NCBI GenBank assembly: GCA_036556425.1
Contig: DATBJJ010000183.1
Span: forward strand, 20,072 to 84,071
Source of the DNA: DATBJJ01 sp036556425
GTDB lineage: Bacteria; Acidobacteriota; Vicinamibacteria; Vicinamibacterales; 2-12-FULL-66-21
Reading direction: 5' to 3'
Length of the DNA: 64,000 nucleotides
Shown: one piece after another, positions 43,524-51,867 of the stretch
Numbering within the stretch: position 1 is the first letter of the stretch
How the letters are laid out: every line of letters starts with the position of its first letter
Notes under the pieces: generated by a model
Database searches by the model: none
Told to the model about the DNA's origin: nothing
What the model saw: the letters and a program-made list of their open reading frames with translations, nothing else
Program-made: the position numbers and the translations under genes

Positions 43524-44300
43524 ATGCGCAAGTTCGTCACGTTGACCGTCTGTGCGGCGGTCGTTTCGTTCGTCTCGGTGGCCTCCGAGGCCCGCGCGCA
43601 GCAAGCGCAACCGAAGGGACAGGGACTGTTCGGCGGCAAACTGTTCGTGAGCGTCAACGGTGGGATTCAGGCGGGCGACAACGATTTGTCGAGGACGTCG
43701 ACGTTCGACCTCTACGATGAGGAAGCGTCGGTCGACATCAGTCAGACGATTAACAACGGCGCCTTCTTCGAGGTCGGGGCGGCGTACAAGCTCAACAAAG
43801 ATTTCGGCGTCGGCGCGACGTGGGGCTTCCTCACCAATTCCGGCGACGGCACGATTGGCGGCCGGTTGCCGCATCCGCAGTTCTTCGATCAATTTCGGAC
43901 CTTTGAAACGAGCGTGGCCGACCTGAAGCACAGCGAGAACGCGGTGCACTTCCAGGCGGTGTACTTCATGCCGTTCACCGATAAGGTCGACTTCATGTTC
44001 TCCGGCGGACCATCGATCTTCGCCGTCAAGCAGGGGTTGCTGCGCGCCGTGGTGTTCAGCGAGACGCCGCCATTCTCGTCCGTTACCATCGATTCGGTCG
44101 ACTCGGTCGAGCTCAAGGACTCTGCCTGGGGTTTCAATATCGGCGCGGATATGATTTACGCCGTCACGCCCAGTATCGGCGTCGGCGCGATGGCCCGATA
44201 TAGCCGAGGGACGATCGAATTCAATCTGTCCGAGACGCAGACGGCGGAGGTCAAGACGGGCGGCTTTCAAATCGGGGGCGGCGTCCGCCTGAAATTCTGA
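43524..44300 (+). CDS. outer-membrane beta-barrel protein
   Basis: 258 aa. Signal peptide ending EARAQ near residue 25, then amphipathic strands and a terminal strand ending RLKF, the Phe-terminated signature of outer-membrane barrels. ATG 43524 has GAGGTGA upstream; an in-frame GTG at 43518 is less likely. Resembles the general OmpA/OmpW-like porin fold but lacks the peptidoglycan-binding part. Flanked on both sides by the two lipoproteins that share the novel C-terminal domain, which suggests a functional association at the outer membrane. Confidence 0.83.
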   Translation: MRKFVTLTVCAAVVSFVSVASEARAQQAQPKGQGLFGGKLFVSVNGGIQAGDNDLSRTSTFDLYDEEASVDISQTINNGAFFEVGAAYKLNKDFGVGATWGFLTNSGDGTIGGRLPHPQFFDQFRTFETSVADLKHSENAVHFQAVYFMPFTDKVDFMFSGGPSIFAVKQGLLRAVVFSETPPFSSVTIDSVDSVELKDSAWGFNIGADMIYAVTPSIGVGAMARYSRGTIEFNLSETQTAEVKTGGFQIGGGVRLKF

Positions 44301-44352
44301 TCCCTGGTTCAACGATGCGTCAGGTTCTGACCGAGCAAGAGGAGAGAGTTGG

Positions 44353-45114
44353 ATGAAAGTGCGTGTGTTCGTCAGCGTCTGGGCTATCAGCGCGATGTCG
44401 CTGGCTGGCTGCAGCGGGGGCGAGGTCCCGACGGGGCCGACCAATGCCGCCGTGCCCGCCGCGCCGCGCGTCCTGTCGGTGTCGGTCTCGGGGCCGGTGA
44501 GCTTCTTCCGCCGCGGTCAAACGCAGCAGATGAGCGCGCAAGCCTCGCTGAGCAACGGGTTGATCGAGGATCGCTCGTCGACCGCTACCTGGCAGTCGGA
44601 CAATTCCGGAACGGCGAGCGTTTCTTCGTCCGGGCTCGTCACGATCGGGAACGAGGGAGAGGCGACGATTTCCGCGACCATCGACGGGCAGCGCGGAACG
44701 CTCCGCGTCCGCGTCGTCTTTGGCAATCGAACCGATGATCCGCCGCCCGGACAGCGGCTGCCGAAGCCCGACGAGTCCGCGTTGATCCGCCAGTTGTTCG
44801 GGGAGCGCCCCGATCTGGTCGCGCGGTCGTGCCAGCCGGAATCCGGGGGAACGGGTACGTGGGAGTTCATGGAGTTGGTCGTCGAACGCCTGCGAATCAG
44901 GGACACGCGGTGGGGATTCAACTCGCGGCGCGGCGTCCCCGGCGACGTGGCGCGCGACGAAGTCGCGTACCACTGGGGATCGGGTCCCGACGAAGGCAGC
45001 CGCGATACCTACGCGTGGGACATCATGGGCGGACATTGCGGGCCGACTCCGAACCCGGTGTGGATCGACGTCAGCGATCTCGGCACGCTGTGGGTTTCGA
45101 GGGGGCTGTTCTAA
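44353..45114 (+). CDS. secreted lipoprotein with BIg2 domain and novel C-terminal domain
   Basis: 253 aa. Lipobox LAGC at residues 17-20. One BIg2-type domain (about 45-130) is followed by a short Pro-rich linker and the C-terminal domain shared with the 42427 lipoprotein: WEFMELVVERLRI, DTRWGFN, VAYHWGSGPDEGS, GHCGP, ending SRGLF. The GERPDLVARSCQ segment before it also aligns. GAGGAGAG precedes the ATG. Secreted and probably outer-membrane anchored; function unknown. Confidence 0.85.
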   Translation: MKVRVFVSVWAISAMSLAGCSGGEVPTGPTNAAVPAAPRVLSVSVSGPVSFFRRGQTQQMSAQASLSNGLIEDRSSTATWQSDNSGTASVSSSGLVTIGNEGEATISATIDGQRGTLRVRVVFGNRTDDPPPGQRLPKPDESALIRQLFGERPDLVARSCQPESGGTGTWEFMELVVERLRIRDTRWGFNSRRGVPGDVARDEVAYHWGSGPDEGSRDTYAWDIMGGHCGPTPNPVWIDVSDLGTLWVSRGLF

Positions 45115-46217
45115 CGCTGCGACGGTTCTTCACGCGTCTGAAGGGCCGCTGGGGCCCGGCATTTCAGAGCGACACGGCGTTCGTCGAGTCGGCGTTCCGC
45201 GAGATTCTCGGACGGAACGCCGACCTCGACGGCCTCAATCATTATCGGCGCGTGCTGCGCGAAGGGCTCGGCCGGACGGCCGTGCTCCTCGACATCATGC
45301 GCTCCGAAGAATTCGTCTCCAAGCTCGAAAAACCTGAGCCGGGCCTTCCAAGCCTTCGGGCGCTCCGACCCGATCGATATCGCGGCGCGATCGATCGCAC
45401 GAACGGTCAATCCATCACGGTCTTCGACGTGTCATCGGAGGCCGACTTCGATTGGCTCGAAGATGCGATCGTCAAGTTCGGATACTACGAGAAGCCCGGG
45501 GTGTGGACGCTCGGCGTCGACGCGGACAAGATTGCGATCGCGGAGATCATCGCGTCGTTCTCGCCGCGCCGCGCGATCGAGCTCGGCTGCGCGGCGGGCG
45601 CGGTGCTCGAGTGCCTCGAGGATCGTGGTGTCTCGGCGGAAGGCATCGAGATCAGCGCGATGGCGCGCGAGAAGGCGTCTCCGCGCGTGCGCGGGCGCAT
45701 CCATCACGGCGATCTGCTCACGCTGAATCTGCCAGCCGCATACGACGTCCTGTTCGGTTTGGACGTCTTCGAGCATCTCAATCCAAATCGCCTGGATGAC
45801 TATCTAACGCGGCTCGCGTCGATTGCCACGAGCGATGCCTTTCTCTTCTGCAACGTGCCGGCGTTCGGCGAGGATTCCGTGTTCGGCACGGTGTTTCCGC
45901 TCTACGTCGACGGCTGGGAGCGCGACGCGGCGGCGGGGCGTCCGTTCCGGACCGTGCACGTCGACGATCTGGGCTATCCGATCCACGGGCACCTGACGTG
46001 GGCCGACGCGCGATGGTGGAGCGGCCGATTCGAGGCCGCCGGATTCCGCCGCGACGTCGAGATCGAACGCGCGTTGCACGCGAAGTACGACGCCTACATG
46101 GAAAAGCGCGCGCCCGCGCGCAAGGCGTACTTCGTTTTCACCATGGGCGCGTCGCACGATCGCCGCGCGTCCGTCATGAAACGAATCCAGTCCACCCCGT
46201 CGCACGCGTTTCGATAG
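45090..46217 (+). CDS. DUF4214-methyltransferase fusion
   Basis: 375 aa from GTG 45090, which overlaps the lipoprotein stop by 25 bp; a CTG at 45117 with a better GAGGGGG ribosome site is an alternative start. Residues about 27-75 resemble DUF4214 (AFREILGRNADLDGLNHY, SEEF). A class I methyltransferase domain follows: AIELGCAAGAVLECL, GLDVFEHLNPNRLDDYL and a later DLGYPIHGHLTWA segment. Co-occurs with a second DUF4214-methyltransferase (55993-56928) in the same region. Probably modifies a surface glycan; substrate unknown. Confidence 0.82.
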   Translation: MGFEGAVLTLRRFFTRLKGRWGPAFQSDTAFVESAFREILGRNADLDGLNHYRRVLREGLGRTAVLLDIMRSEEFVSKLEKPEPGLPSLRALRPDRYRGAIDRTNGQSITVFDVSSEADFDWLEDAIVKFGYYEKPGVWTLGVDADKIAIAEIIASFSPRRAIELGCAAGAVLECLEDRGVSAEGIEISAMAREKASPRVRGRIHHGDLLTLNLPAAYDVLFGLDVFEHLNPNRLDDYLTRLASIATSDAFLFCNVPAFGEDSVFGTVFPLYVDGWERDAAAGRPFRTVHVDDLGYPIHGHLTWADARWWSGRFEAAGFRRDVEIERALHAKYDAYMEKRAPARKAYFVFTMGASHDRRASVMKRIQSTPSHAFR

Positions 46218-46265
46218 TCCACGCACAGTTTCACGTTGTTCGCTGGCAAGCGATCGTGTTCACGA

Positions 46266-46529
46266 TTTCATCGCGGAGATGCAGAGGGCGAGAGGCTCGC
46301 AGAGGCACTACTCGTTCGTTACGTACTGAACGAGCCGCAGCCTGACGAAGTCAGGCTGGTAGGGGTGCGCGAGAGAGGACGAATCAGAACGCCTACTGAA
46401 TTCTCGCGGCGCTCTGATTCGCCCTCTCTCGTGCACCCCTACCCGCGCCTGCGGCGCGGCGGCTCGTACAGAATTAGAAGTGAGATCTGCTCTGCGCATC
46501 TCTCGCACTCCGCGGCCTCCGCGATGAAA
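46266..46529. repeat. 264-bp foldback element with nested inverted repeats
   Basis: Outer arms TTTCATCGCGGAG (46266-46278) and CTCCGCGATGAAA (46517-46529) are perfect complements. Towards the centre the two halves remain homologous: a GTAC-GAGCCGC block, then AGGGGTGC-CGAGAGAGG-CGAATCAGA on the left matched by TCTGATTCG-CCTCTCTCG-GCACCCCT on the right. Each arm carries its own small hairpin of different sequence (CAGCCTGA-CGAAG-TCAGGCTG on the left, CGCGCC-TGC-GGCGCG on the right). It accounts for most of the gene-free stretch 46218-46564; no open frame of interest lies inside. Confidence 0.8.
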
Positions 46530-46564
46530 CGACAGTGAAAAGCGCTCGACTGAGAGCGTGATCC

Positions 46565-48178
46565 CTACCGCAGCTTGAAGAGAGCAGTGTCCGCGACGTC
46601 GATTTCGATTCGTTCTTGCGTCTTCAAGTACTCCGCAAGCACCGGCTGTCGGGCCTCGATCTGAGACCAGATCGTGGTCGCGAAGTACTTCGCGCCGAAT
46701 TGCCGCTGAAGGCGTTGGACGACGTGCGGGCTGATCGAGCTGAGATCGAAGCTCCAGCCCTTGCGATGCGCGCGGTAGAGAAGGATCGGCGAGTTCGCGC
46801 CGTATTGCGGGTACTCGAGCACGACGATGGTGTCCGTGACCGGTACACGGTTTTCGACGGCGTGGCCGGCTTGAATCATTCGCAGATCGAGGCGATCCGG
46901 ACGGAAGAAATCATGGACGACGTTGCTCTTGTCGAAGCCAAGTACGCCGACGGCGACGACGGCTGCTCCCGCGGCGAGCGGCACGAGGCGTGAGCCGGTC
47001 GCCTGGCGAAGCCATGACGCGTCGAACGCTGGACACGCGGCGAGACCGAAGAGCAGCGCGGCCGGCGGAAGCAGCGGAAGCTGGTGGAATTCGTGGTAGC
47101 GGTTTCCCTCGGCGGACGCGAGGATGAAAAAGAGAACTGCGGCGAGCCACACGAGCACGACGCGCGACGCCGGACGCGTCCAACCGATGGCGAGTCCCAC
47201 GATCGTCAGCGCGAAGCCCGCCGGCGTCAGGTGGAGATAGTACGTGCGATCGAGGAGCGTCGAGTAGAACGCCGGATCGCGCAGCTGGTGCAGCGTGCTC
47301 CAGTGCGACACGCCCATGATCGGTCCCATCGCGATCGAGACATCCGGTGAATACCCGCCTGACGGATGGAAGATCGCCTGACCGAGTCCTGTTCGATGAA
47401 AGATGACGTCGCCGTGCCAATACCACAGCGCCGTGCCGGCGATGGGAACCGCGATTGCCGCAATCCAGATTGGAGTGACGCGGATCGCGCGGATTGCACG
47501 GATGACTCGGATTCGATCGGCTGGATCCGTGCGATCCGCCCGATCCGCGCTTATCGCCAGCCACGCGATCGGACCGAGAATCAGCACCGCCGGGATCTTC
47601 ACCATGCAGCCGAGGGTGATGCTTGCGATGCCGAGCCACGCGGCACGCCGATCCCCTGTTTGCGCGTATCGAACGAGTCCCCACATGCCGGCGACCGTGA
47701 AGAACACCATCGGCGTGTCGGAGATGAACGCGCGGCCGAAGAACACGAACGACGGAGAGATCGCGAGGAGAAATGCCGCGGCGCGCCCGGCGGGCTTGCC
47801 GAAGAGACGCGCGCCCAGCGCGTAGATCGCGCCGACGGTCCCCAGCGAAAAGAGGATCGACAACAGGCGGCAGACGAGCTCGCGCTGGCCTTCGCTGACA
47901 ACGTGGAACAACATCCCCGCGAGCCACTGCAGGAGCGGGAACTCCATGCTGACGTACGCGTCCCGCGGTCCTCCCCAGCTCACTTGGGGATAGAGGATGT
48001 TCGCCGACACCTCGGTGAAGTTCCGCGCGATGTCCGCGTTGGTGATTTGCCGCCAGCTGTGCGCCTCCGCCATCGGCAGGCGGACGTACTGCACGCGCAG
48101 CGAGAACCCAACCGCGAGGGCGACGATCAGCCAGACGTCGAGGCGTTTGAAGATGCGAAGGGGGAGAGAGGGGTTCAA
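46565..48178 (-). CDS. GT-C/PMT-like membrane glycosyltransferase with repeat insertion
   Basis: 537 aa with about 11 TM helices. The first periplasmic loop carries HSWRQITNADIARNF, the acidic motif expected in ArnT/PMT-type enzymes; another is in the EFHQLPLLPP segment. Residues about 210-234, in a cytoplasmic loop between two TM helices, are the translation of a GCGGATC foldback (ADRADRTDPADRIRVIRAI), which stays in frame and has no stop. TTG is the only early start (48178). Likely transfers a sugar from a polyprenyl-phosphate donor onto a surface molecule. Confidence 0.85.
   Translation of the reverse strand: MNPSLPLRIFKRLDVWLIVALAVGFSLRVQYVRLPMAEAHSWRQITNADIARNFTEVSANILYPQVSWGGPRDAYVSMEFPLLQWLAGMLFHVVSEGQRELVCRLLSILFSLGTVGAIYALGARLFGKPAGRAAAFLLAISPSFVFFGRAFISDTPMVFFTVAGMWGLVRYAQTGDRRAAWLGIASITLGCMVKIPAVLILGPIAWLAISADRADRTDPADRIRVIRAIRAIRVTPIWIAAIAVPIAGTALWYWHGDVIFHRTGLGQAIFHPSGGYSPDVSIAMGPIMGVSHWSTLHQLRDPAFYSTLLDRTYYLHLTPAGFALTIVGLAIGWTRPASRVVLVWLAAVLFFILASAEGNRYHEFHQLPLLPPAALLFGLAACPAFDASWLRQATGSRLVPLAAGAAVVAVGVLGFDKSNVVHDFFRPDRLDLRMIQAGHAVENRVPVTDTIVVLEYPQYGANSPILLYRAHRKGWSFDLSSISPHVVQRLQRQFGAKYFATTIWSQIEARQPVLAEYLKTQERIEIDVADTALFKLR
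47477..47550. repeat. GCGGATC foldback element inside a membrane protein gene
   Basis: Starts GACGCGGATCGCGCGGAT and ends with inverted GATCCGCGC units. Homologous to the element at 35225-35303, shorter by about 5 bp, and read through as 25 codons of the glycosyltransferase. Confidence 0.82.
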
Positions 48179-48228
48179 GGCTCGCGATTGAGAATACCTT
48201 GAACCCCGGCGCCTGGAACCGGAACCGT

Positions 48229-49371
48229 TTAGACTTGTCCTCTAAAGATCCACTGCCACGGACCGCCGATGTCTCCGAGGTCGATCGTCCGGCCGTACGA
48301 GCACGCCGGCACGTTTGGCGACGTCGCCGGCGGGCATCCCGGCACGGGCAGGAAGAGGCGCGGGCGCATGTCTCCGCGCCAGCCGTTCTGGAAGTCCGCG
48401 CCGCGTGCGACCATGTCCGGGCGGAGGATCGCCATACCTTGCACCGAGACCGCCCCTCCCGCGTTGCGCTCCGTGATCAGCGAGAAGAAGCAGACGCGCC
48501 ACTGCTCGTCGGACCAGTTGGCCGGCGATCCGCCGGCGCTGCAGCCGGCAGCCGGCGGTGGCGCCCCCGGTCCGGGACTCGGAGAGGGCGCCGGAGCCTG
48601 CGCCGCCGGCGTTCGGAAGCTTTGCGTCTGCGACCAGGTCCCGACGAGCGTTCCGTTGAATCCAGCCACGCGCCAATAGAACAGCGTGTTCGACGGCAGC
48701 TCGGGCATTTGGGCGCTCGTCGACGCTCCGCCGCTGCGATCGACGCCCTGCTGAATCAGCGTGCGCGCGAATGCCTGATCGAAGGCCACCTCGAACCAGT
48801 ACTGCACGTGTCCGGCGCGTCCCTGAATACCACCGTTGTTGACCGTGAGCACCGGGTTCGTCGTCGACGTGGTCTGGCCGTTGACGGGGGAGACCGGTAC
48901 GGGCGCCTCGATGACGATCGGCACGACCAGGTCGAAGCGCGCCGCGTCCGAATACGCGCTCTCGTTCGCCCCATCGTCCGCCTTGACGCGCCAGTAATAC
49001 GTCCGCTCCGGCGCGAGCGACGTGTCGACCACGATGGATGTCTGGCTTCCGGGAACGGGGTTGACCCGCCCGTTCGCGTACATCTTGCTCGTGAAGCCGG
49101 CGTCCGACGCGAGCTCGACTATGTACCAGAACGGCCGCTCGCCGTTCGACGACGAGTTGTTGAACGTCAGTCGGAGCGGCGTCGTGTTCGTCACTTCCGC
49201 GCCGTTGACTGGCGACGCCGGCGTCGGTACCGAGATCGAGACGCCAGCGATCGGGCCGGCTACGTTCGGGCTCAGGGGATTGCGGCTCTTCTCCGCCTCG
49301 CAGGCGGTCAGCGCGAGCGCGCCGGTCGCGCAAAGAGAAAAGTTTGTAATGGTCCTAACGGTTTTGGTCAT
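48229..49371 (-). CDS. secreted lipoprotein with FN3-like repeats
   Basis: 380 aa. Lipobox LTAC at 21-24. Two FN3/Ig-like domains (about 45-150 and 160-265; SPVNGAEV and SPVNGQTT start them) and a Pro-rich linker precede a Cys-containing C-terminal domain of about 100 aa with RPDMVARGADFQ and the ending WIFRGQV. It shares architecture with the two lipoproteins at 42427 and 44353, but its C-terminal block is not clearly homologous. Two hairpins lie in the region upstream of its ATG, one at 49385-49407. Probably surface-exposed; function unknown. Confidence 0.82.
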   Translation of the reverse strand: MTKTVRTITNFSLCATGALALTACEAEKSRNPLSPNVAGPIAGVSISVPTPASPVNGAEVTNTTPLRLTFNNSSSNGERPFWYIVELASDAGFTSKMYANGRVNPVPGSQTSIVVDTSLAPERTYYWRVKADDGANESAYSDAARFDLVVPIVIEAPVPVSPVNGQTTSTTNPVLTVNNGGIQGRAGHVQYWFEVAFDQAFARTLIQQGVDRSGGASTSAQMPELPSNTLFYWRVAGFNGTLVGTWSQTQSFRTPAAQAPAPSPSPGPGAPPPAAGCSAGGSPANWSDEQWRVCFFSLITERNAGGAVSVQGMAILRPDMVARGADFQNGWRGDMRPRLFLPVPGCPPATSPNVPACSYGRTIDLGDIGGPWQWIFRGQV

Positions 49372-49384
49372 AGCGGAGCCAGAG

Positions 49385-49407
49385 CCCGGACGAGCCCCTC
49401 GTCCGGG
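49385..49407 (-). promoter_or_regulatory. 10-bp perfect hairpin in the leader of the 48229 lipoprotein gene
   Basis: CCCGGACGAG, CCC loop, CTCGTCCGGG, ending 14 nt before the ATG. A second hairpin GCCGGCC/GGCCGGC lies around 49458-49480. Neither matches a riboswitch class I recognise. Confidence 0.4.
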
Positions 49408-49572
49408 GGAAGCGGATTTCGGCGGAAAGCCAGTTACCGCAAGTTATCGGCTAGTCGCCGGCCCGCAATTAGGCCGGCACTGATAGCAAAGCAAGTTCCG
49501 ATGAGAGTTTGACCAATGATAGCGCGCGTTGGCCGGGAGGGCGATCCAGATTTGGTGAAAAACGACGCAGAT

Positions 49573-50565
49573 TCAGAGGAGCTCTGCCGTTTGATCCGAG
49601 GCCGCGATGCGCGCGCTGCGCGGCCGCATCATGAACACCGCGCCTCCGCTCAACGAGAAGAGCATGATGAGCGCGGCGCTCCCGAGCGAGAGCGTGAGCG
49701 CCGAACTGACGTTCAGTCCGAGGCTCGTGAAGAAAAACGCGAAGACCGCTTCGCGGACGCCGAAGCCGTTGATCGACACCGGCACCATCTGCACGGCCAG
49801 GCTGATCGGGACGATCACCGATGCCGCGAGAAGCGGAAACGGCACGGCAAGGCTGTGCGCCGCGCAGACGTAGAAGAGGATCAGCAGGACCTGCACGACG
49901 AGCGCGCCGCCGAACGCGGACCAAAGGCCTTTCGGCTCCTGCGCGAACCGCGAGATCGCGGCGACGAGATTCTGAATACGGGTCTGCACGGCCTGCAAAC
50001 GATCGGCGAGGATCGATCGCACGGTGCGCGCGAGCTTCTCCGGGTTCCGGAGGAAGAACAGCAATCCCACCGTGAAGATGACGAGCGCGAGCCACACGTA
50101 CTGCATCCCCTCGAGCGGCAGGCCCAGCCTCCACGCAAGAGCGGACGCGCTGGCCGCGAGCACGAGCAGCGCGATCAGTCCAAGAATTCGATCGATCAGC
50201 ACGACCGTCGTCGCGAGCGTCTTCGAGCCCGCGAACGGCGCCGTATCGGCAACGCGGACGACGTCGCCGCCGATATTGCTGGGTAGGAAATTGTTGAAGA
50301 ACGTGGCGACGAGGAACGACTTCGTCAGCGTGCCGAGGCTCACTTCGATCGTTTGGATGCGCAGCAGGAGGCGCCATCGCCACGCGCTGACCGCGAGCAT
50401 CAGTCCGTACACGCCAAGCGCGGCGACGGTCCACAACGGATCCATCTGACGGAAGCGGGTGAGCATCGTGGGCACGTCGGCCCGGCGCAGGAGTATTGCG
50501 AGGAGAACCGTACTGACCGTCAGCTTGAGGAGGATGAGGACGGTCCGCAGAGTCGATCGGGCCAT
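49573..50565 (-). CDS. flippase-like membrane protein (LPG synthase TM region, UPF0104)
   Basis: 330 aa, 8-9 TM helices. Family motifs NNFLPSNIGGDVVRV, DRILGLIALLVL and PVSINGFGVREAV are conserved, more canonical than in the paralogue at 40653. A role in glycolipid translocation or in mechanistically related lipid export is likely but unproven. No clear Shine-Dalgarno. Divergent from the GT4 gene at 50641, with about 75 bp between. Confidence 0.92.
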   Translation of the reverse strand: MARSTLRTVLILLKLTVSTVLLAILLRRADVPTMLTRFRQMDPLWTVAALGVYGLMLAVSAWRWRLLLRIQTIEVSLGTLTKSFLVATFFNNFLPSNIGGDVVRVADTAPFAGSKTLATTVVLIDRILGLIALLVLAASASALAWRLGLPLEGMQYVWLALVIFTVGLLFFLRNPEKLARTVRSILADRLQAVQTRIQNLVAAISRFAQEPKGLWSAFGGALVVQVLLILFYVCAAHSLAVPFPLLAASVIVPISLAVQMVPVSINGFGVREAVFAFFFTSLGLNVSSALTLSLGSAALIMLFSLSGGAVFMMRPRSARIAASDQTAELL

Positions 50566-50604
50566 TCGTGTGTGACTGAGTCGGTGAATGTTACCATACG
50601 CGGC

Positions 50605-50610
50605 TATAAT
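50605..50610 (+). promoter_or_regulatory. TATAAT -10 element of the 50.6-56 kb operon
   Basis: A consensus TATAAT in the divergent gap; no good -35 at 16-18 bp. The predicted transcription start lies about 24 nt before the TTG at 50641. Confidence 0.5.
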
Positions 50611-50640
50611 CGACCTTTTCCCCCAACCTCGACCGAAACT

Positions 50641-51867
50641 TTGCAGTCTGATTCCATTCGTGCGCTTCGCATCTTGATGCTGGCGCCCGAGCCGTTCTTC
50701 GAGCCGCGCGGCACGCCGTTCTCGGAGTATCACCGGATCAAGGCGCTGACCGAGCTCGGCCATCACGTGGATCTCGTGACGTATCCGTTCGGCGCGGACG
50801 TGCGGCTCGAGAATCTTCGGATCGTCCGATCCGCGCGGCCGCCGTTCGTGAAGCGCGTCAGCATCGGTCCATCCGCGGCGAAGCTGCTGCTCGATCTCCT
50901 TCTCTGCGTCACGGCGTGGCGTCAAGCGGGCCGCGAGCGCTACGACCTCGTCCATTCGCACGAAGAGGCGGGCGTGATCGGCGTGTGGCTCGCCAAGCGG
51001 TTGGGCGTCCCGCACGTCTACGACATGCATTCGAGCCTGCCGCAGCAGCTCTCGAACTTTCGCTACGCGCGGAGCCGCATGCTGCGCTGGCTGTTCGAGA
51101 AGCTGGAAGGGCGATCCGTCTTCGGCTCGGACGTCGTCGTGACGATCTGCCAGGACCTGCACGATCACGTGACGGCGATGGGCGCGGGGGAGCGATCGAT
51201 CCTGATCGAGAACGTGATGGGCGGCGACGTGGAGGAGCGGCCGACGATGTCGGCGGCGGACGTGCGGCGGCGGTGGAACGTCGACGCGGATGCGCCGCTC
51301 GTTCTCTACACGGGCACGTTCGAGCCGTATCAAGGGCTCGACATGCTGCTCGAAGCGGCCGGCCTCGTTGCCGCGGCGCACCCGCGCGCGGTGGTTCTGA
51401 TCGTGGGCGGCCGTCCCGAGCAGGTCGATGCCGCACGAGACGCTGCCGCGAGGTTCGGCGCGAACGCGATCTTCACGGGCTATCAACCCGCGCGCGAGAT
51501 TCCGGCGTTCGTCGAGGCGGCGGACATCCTCGCGTCGCCGCGCATCACGGGCACGAACACGCCGCTCAAGATCTATTCGTACCTCCGGTCGGGCAAGCCG
51601 ATCGTCGCGACCGATCTCCTCACGCACACGCAAGTCCTCGATCGCGAGACGGCGCTGCTCGTCGCGGCCGAGCCGCGCGCGTTTGCGGACGCGCTCGCGC
51701 GCCTCATCGTCGAGCCGGATCTGCGCGCGCGGTTGTCGTCCGCCGCGCGCGAGCGGGCGCGGACGCGCTACGCGCGCGACGTTTACGTCGCGCGCACGAA
51801 GTCGGTCTGCGATCGCCTGATGGCGGTCGGCCCGCGAGCGCGCGTCGCTCCCGCGACGCAGGCATGA
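50641..51867 (+). CDS. GT4 family glycosyltransferase
   Basis: 408 aa GT-B enzyme. N-terminal strand RILMLAPEPFFEPRGTPFSE with the glycine-rich acceptor site, VYDMHSSLP and, in the C-terminal half, TGTFEPYQGLDMLLEAA, GTNTPLKIYSYLRSGKPIV (a variant of the EX7E loop) for nucleotide sugar binding. TTG 50641 was chosen because the conserved first strand lies before ATG 50677. Overlaps the next gene by 4 bp. First of a four-gene operon ending near 55952. Confidence 0.9.
   Translation: MQSDSIRALRILMLAPEPFFEPRGTPFSEYHRIKALTELGHHVDLVTYPFGADVRLENLRIVRSARPPFVKRVSIGPSAAKLLLDLLLCVTAWRQAGRERYDLVHSHEEAGVIGVWLAKRLGVPHVYDMHSSLPQQLSNFRYARSRMLRWLFEKLEGRSVFGSDVVVTICQDLHDHVTAMGAGERSILIENVMGGDVEERPTMSAADVRRRWNVDADAPLVLYTGTFEPYQGLDMLLEAAGLVAAAHPRAVVLIVGGRPEQVDAARDAAARFGANAIFTGYQPAREIPAFVEAADILASPRITGTNTPLKIYSYLRSGKPIVATDLLTHTQVLDRETALLVAAEPRAFADALARLIVEPDLRARLSSAARERARTRYARDVYVARTKSVCDRLMAVGPRARVAPATQA

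Noticed and set aside
46308..46508. Small minus-strand frame of 66 codons inside the 46.3-46.5 kb foldback
   Set aside because: It simply reads through the inverted repeat and has no ribosome site or conserved feature.
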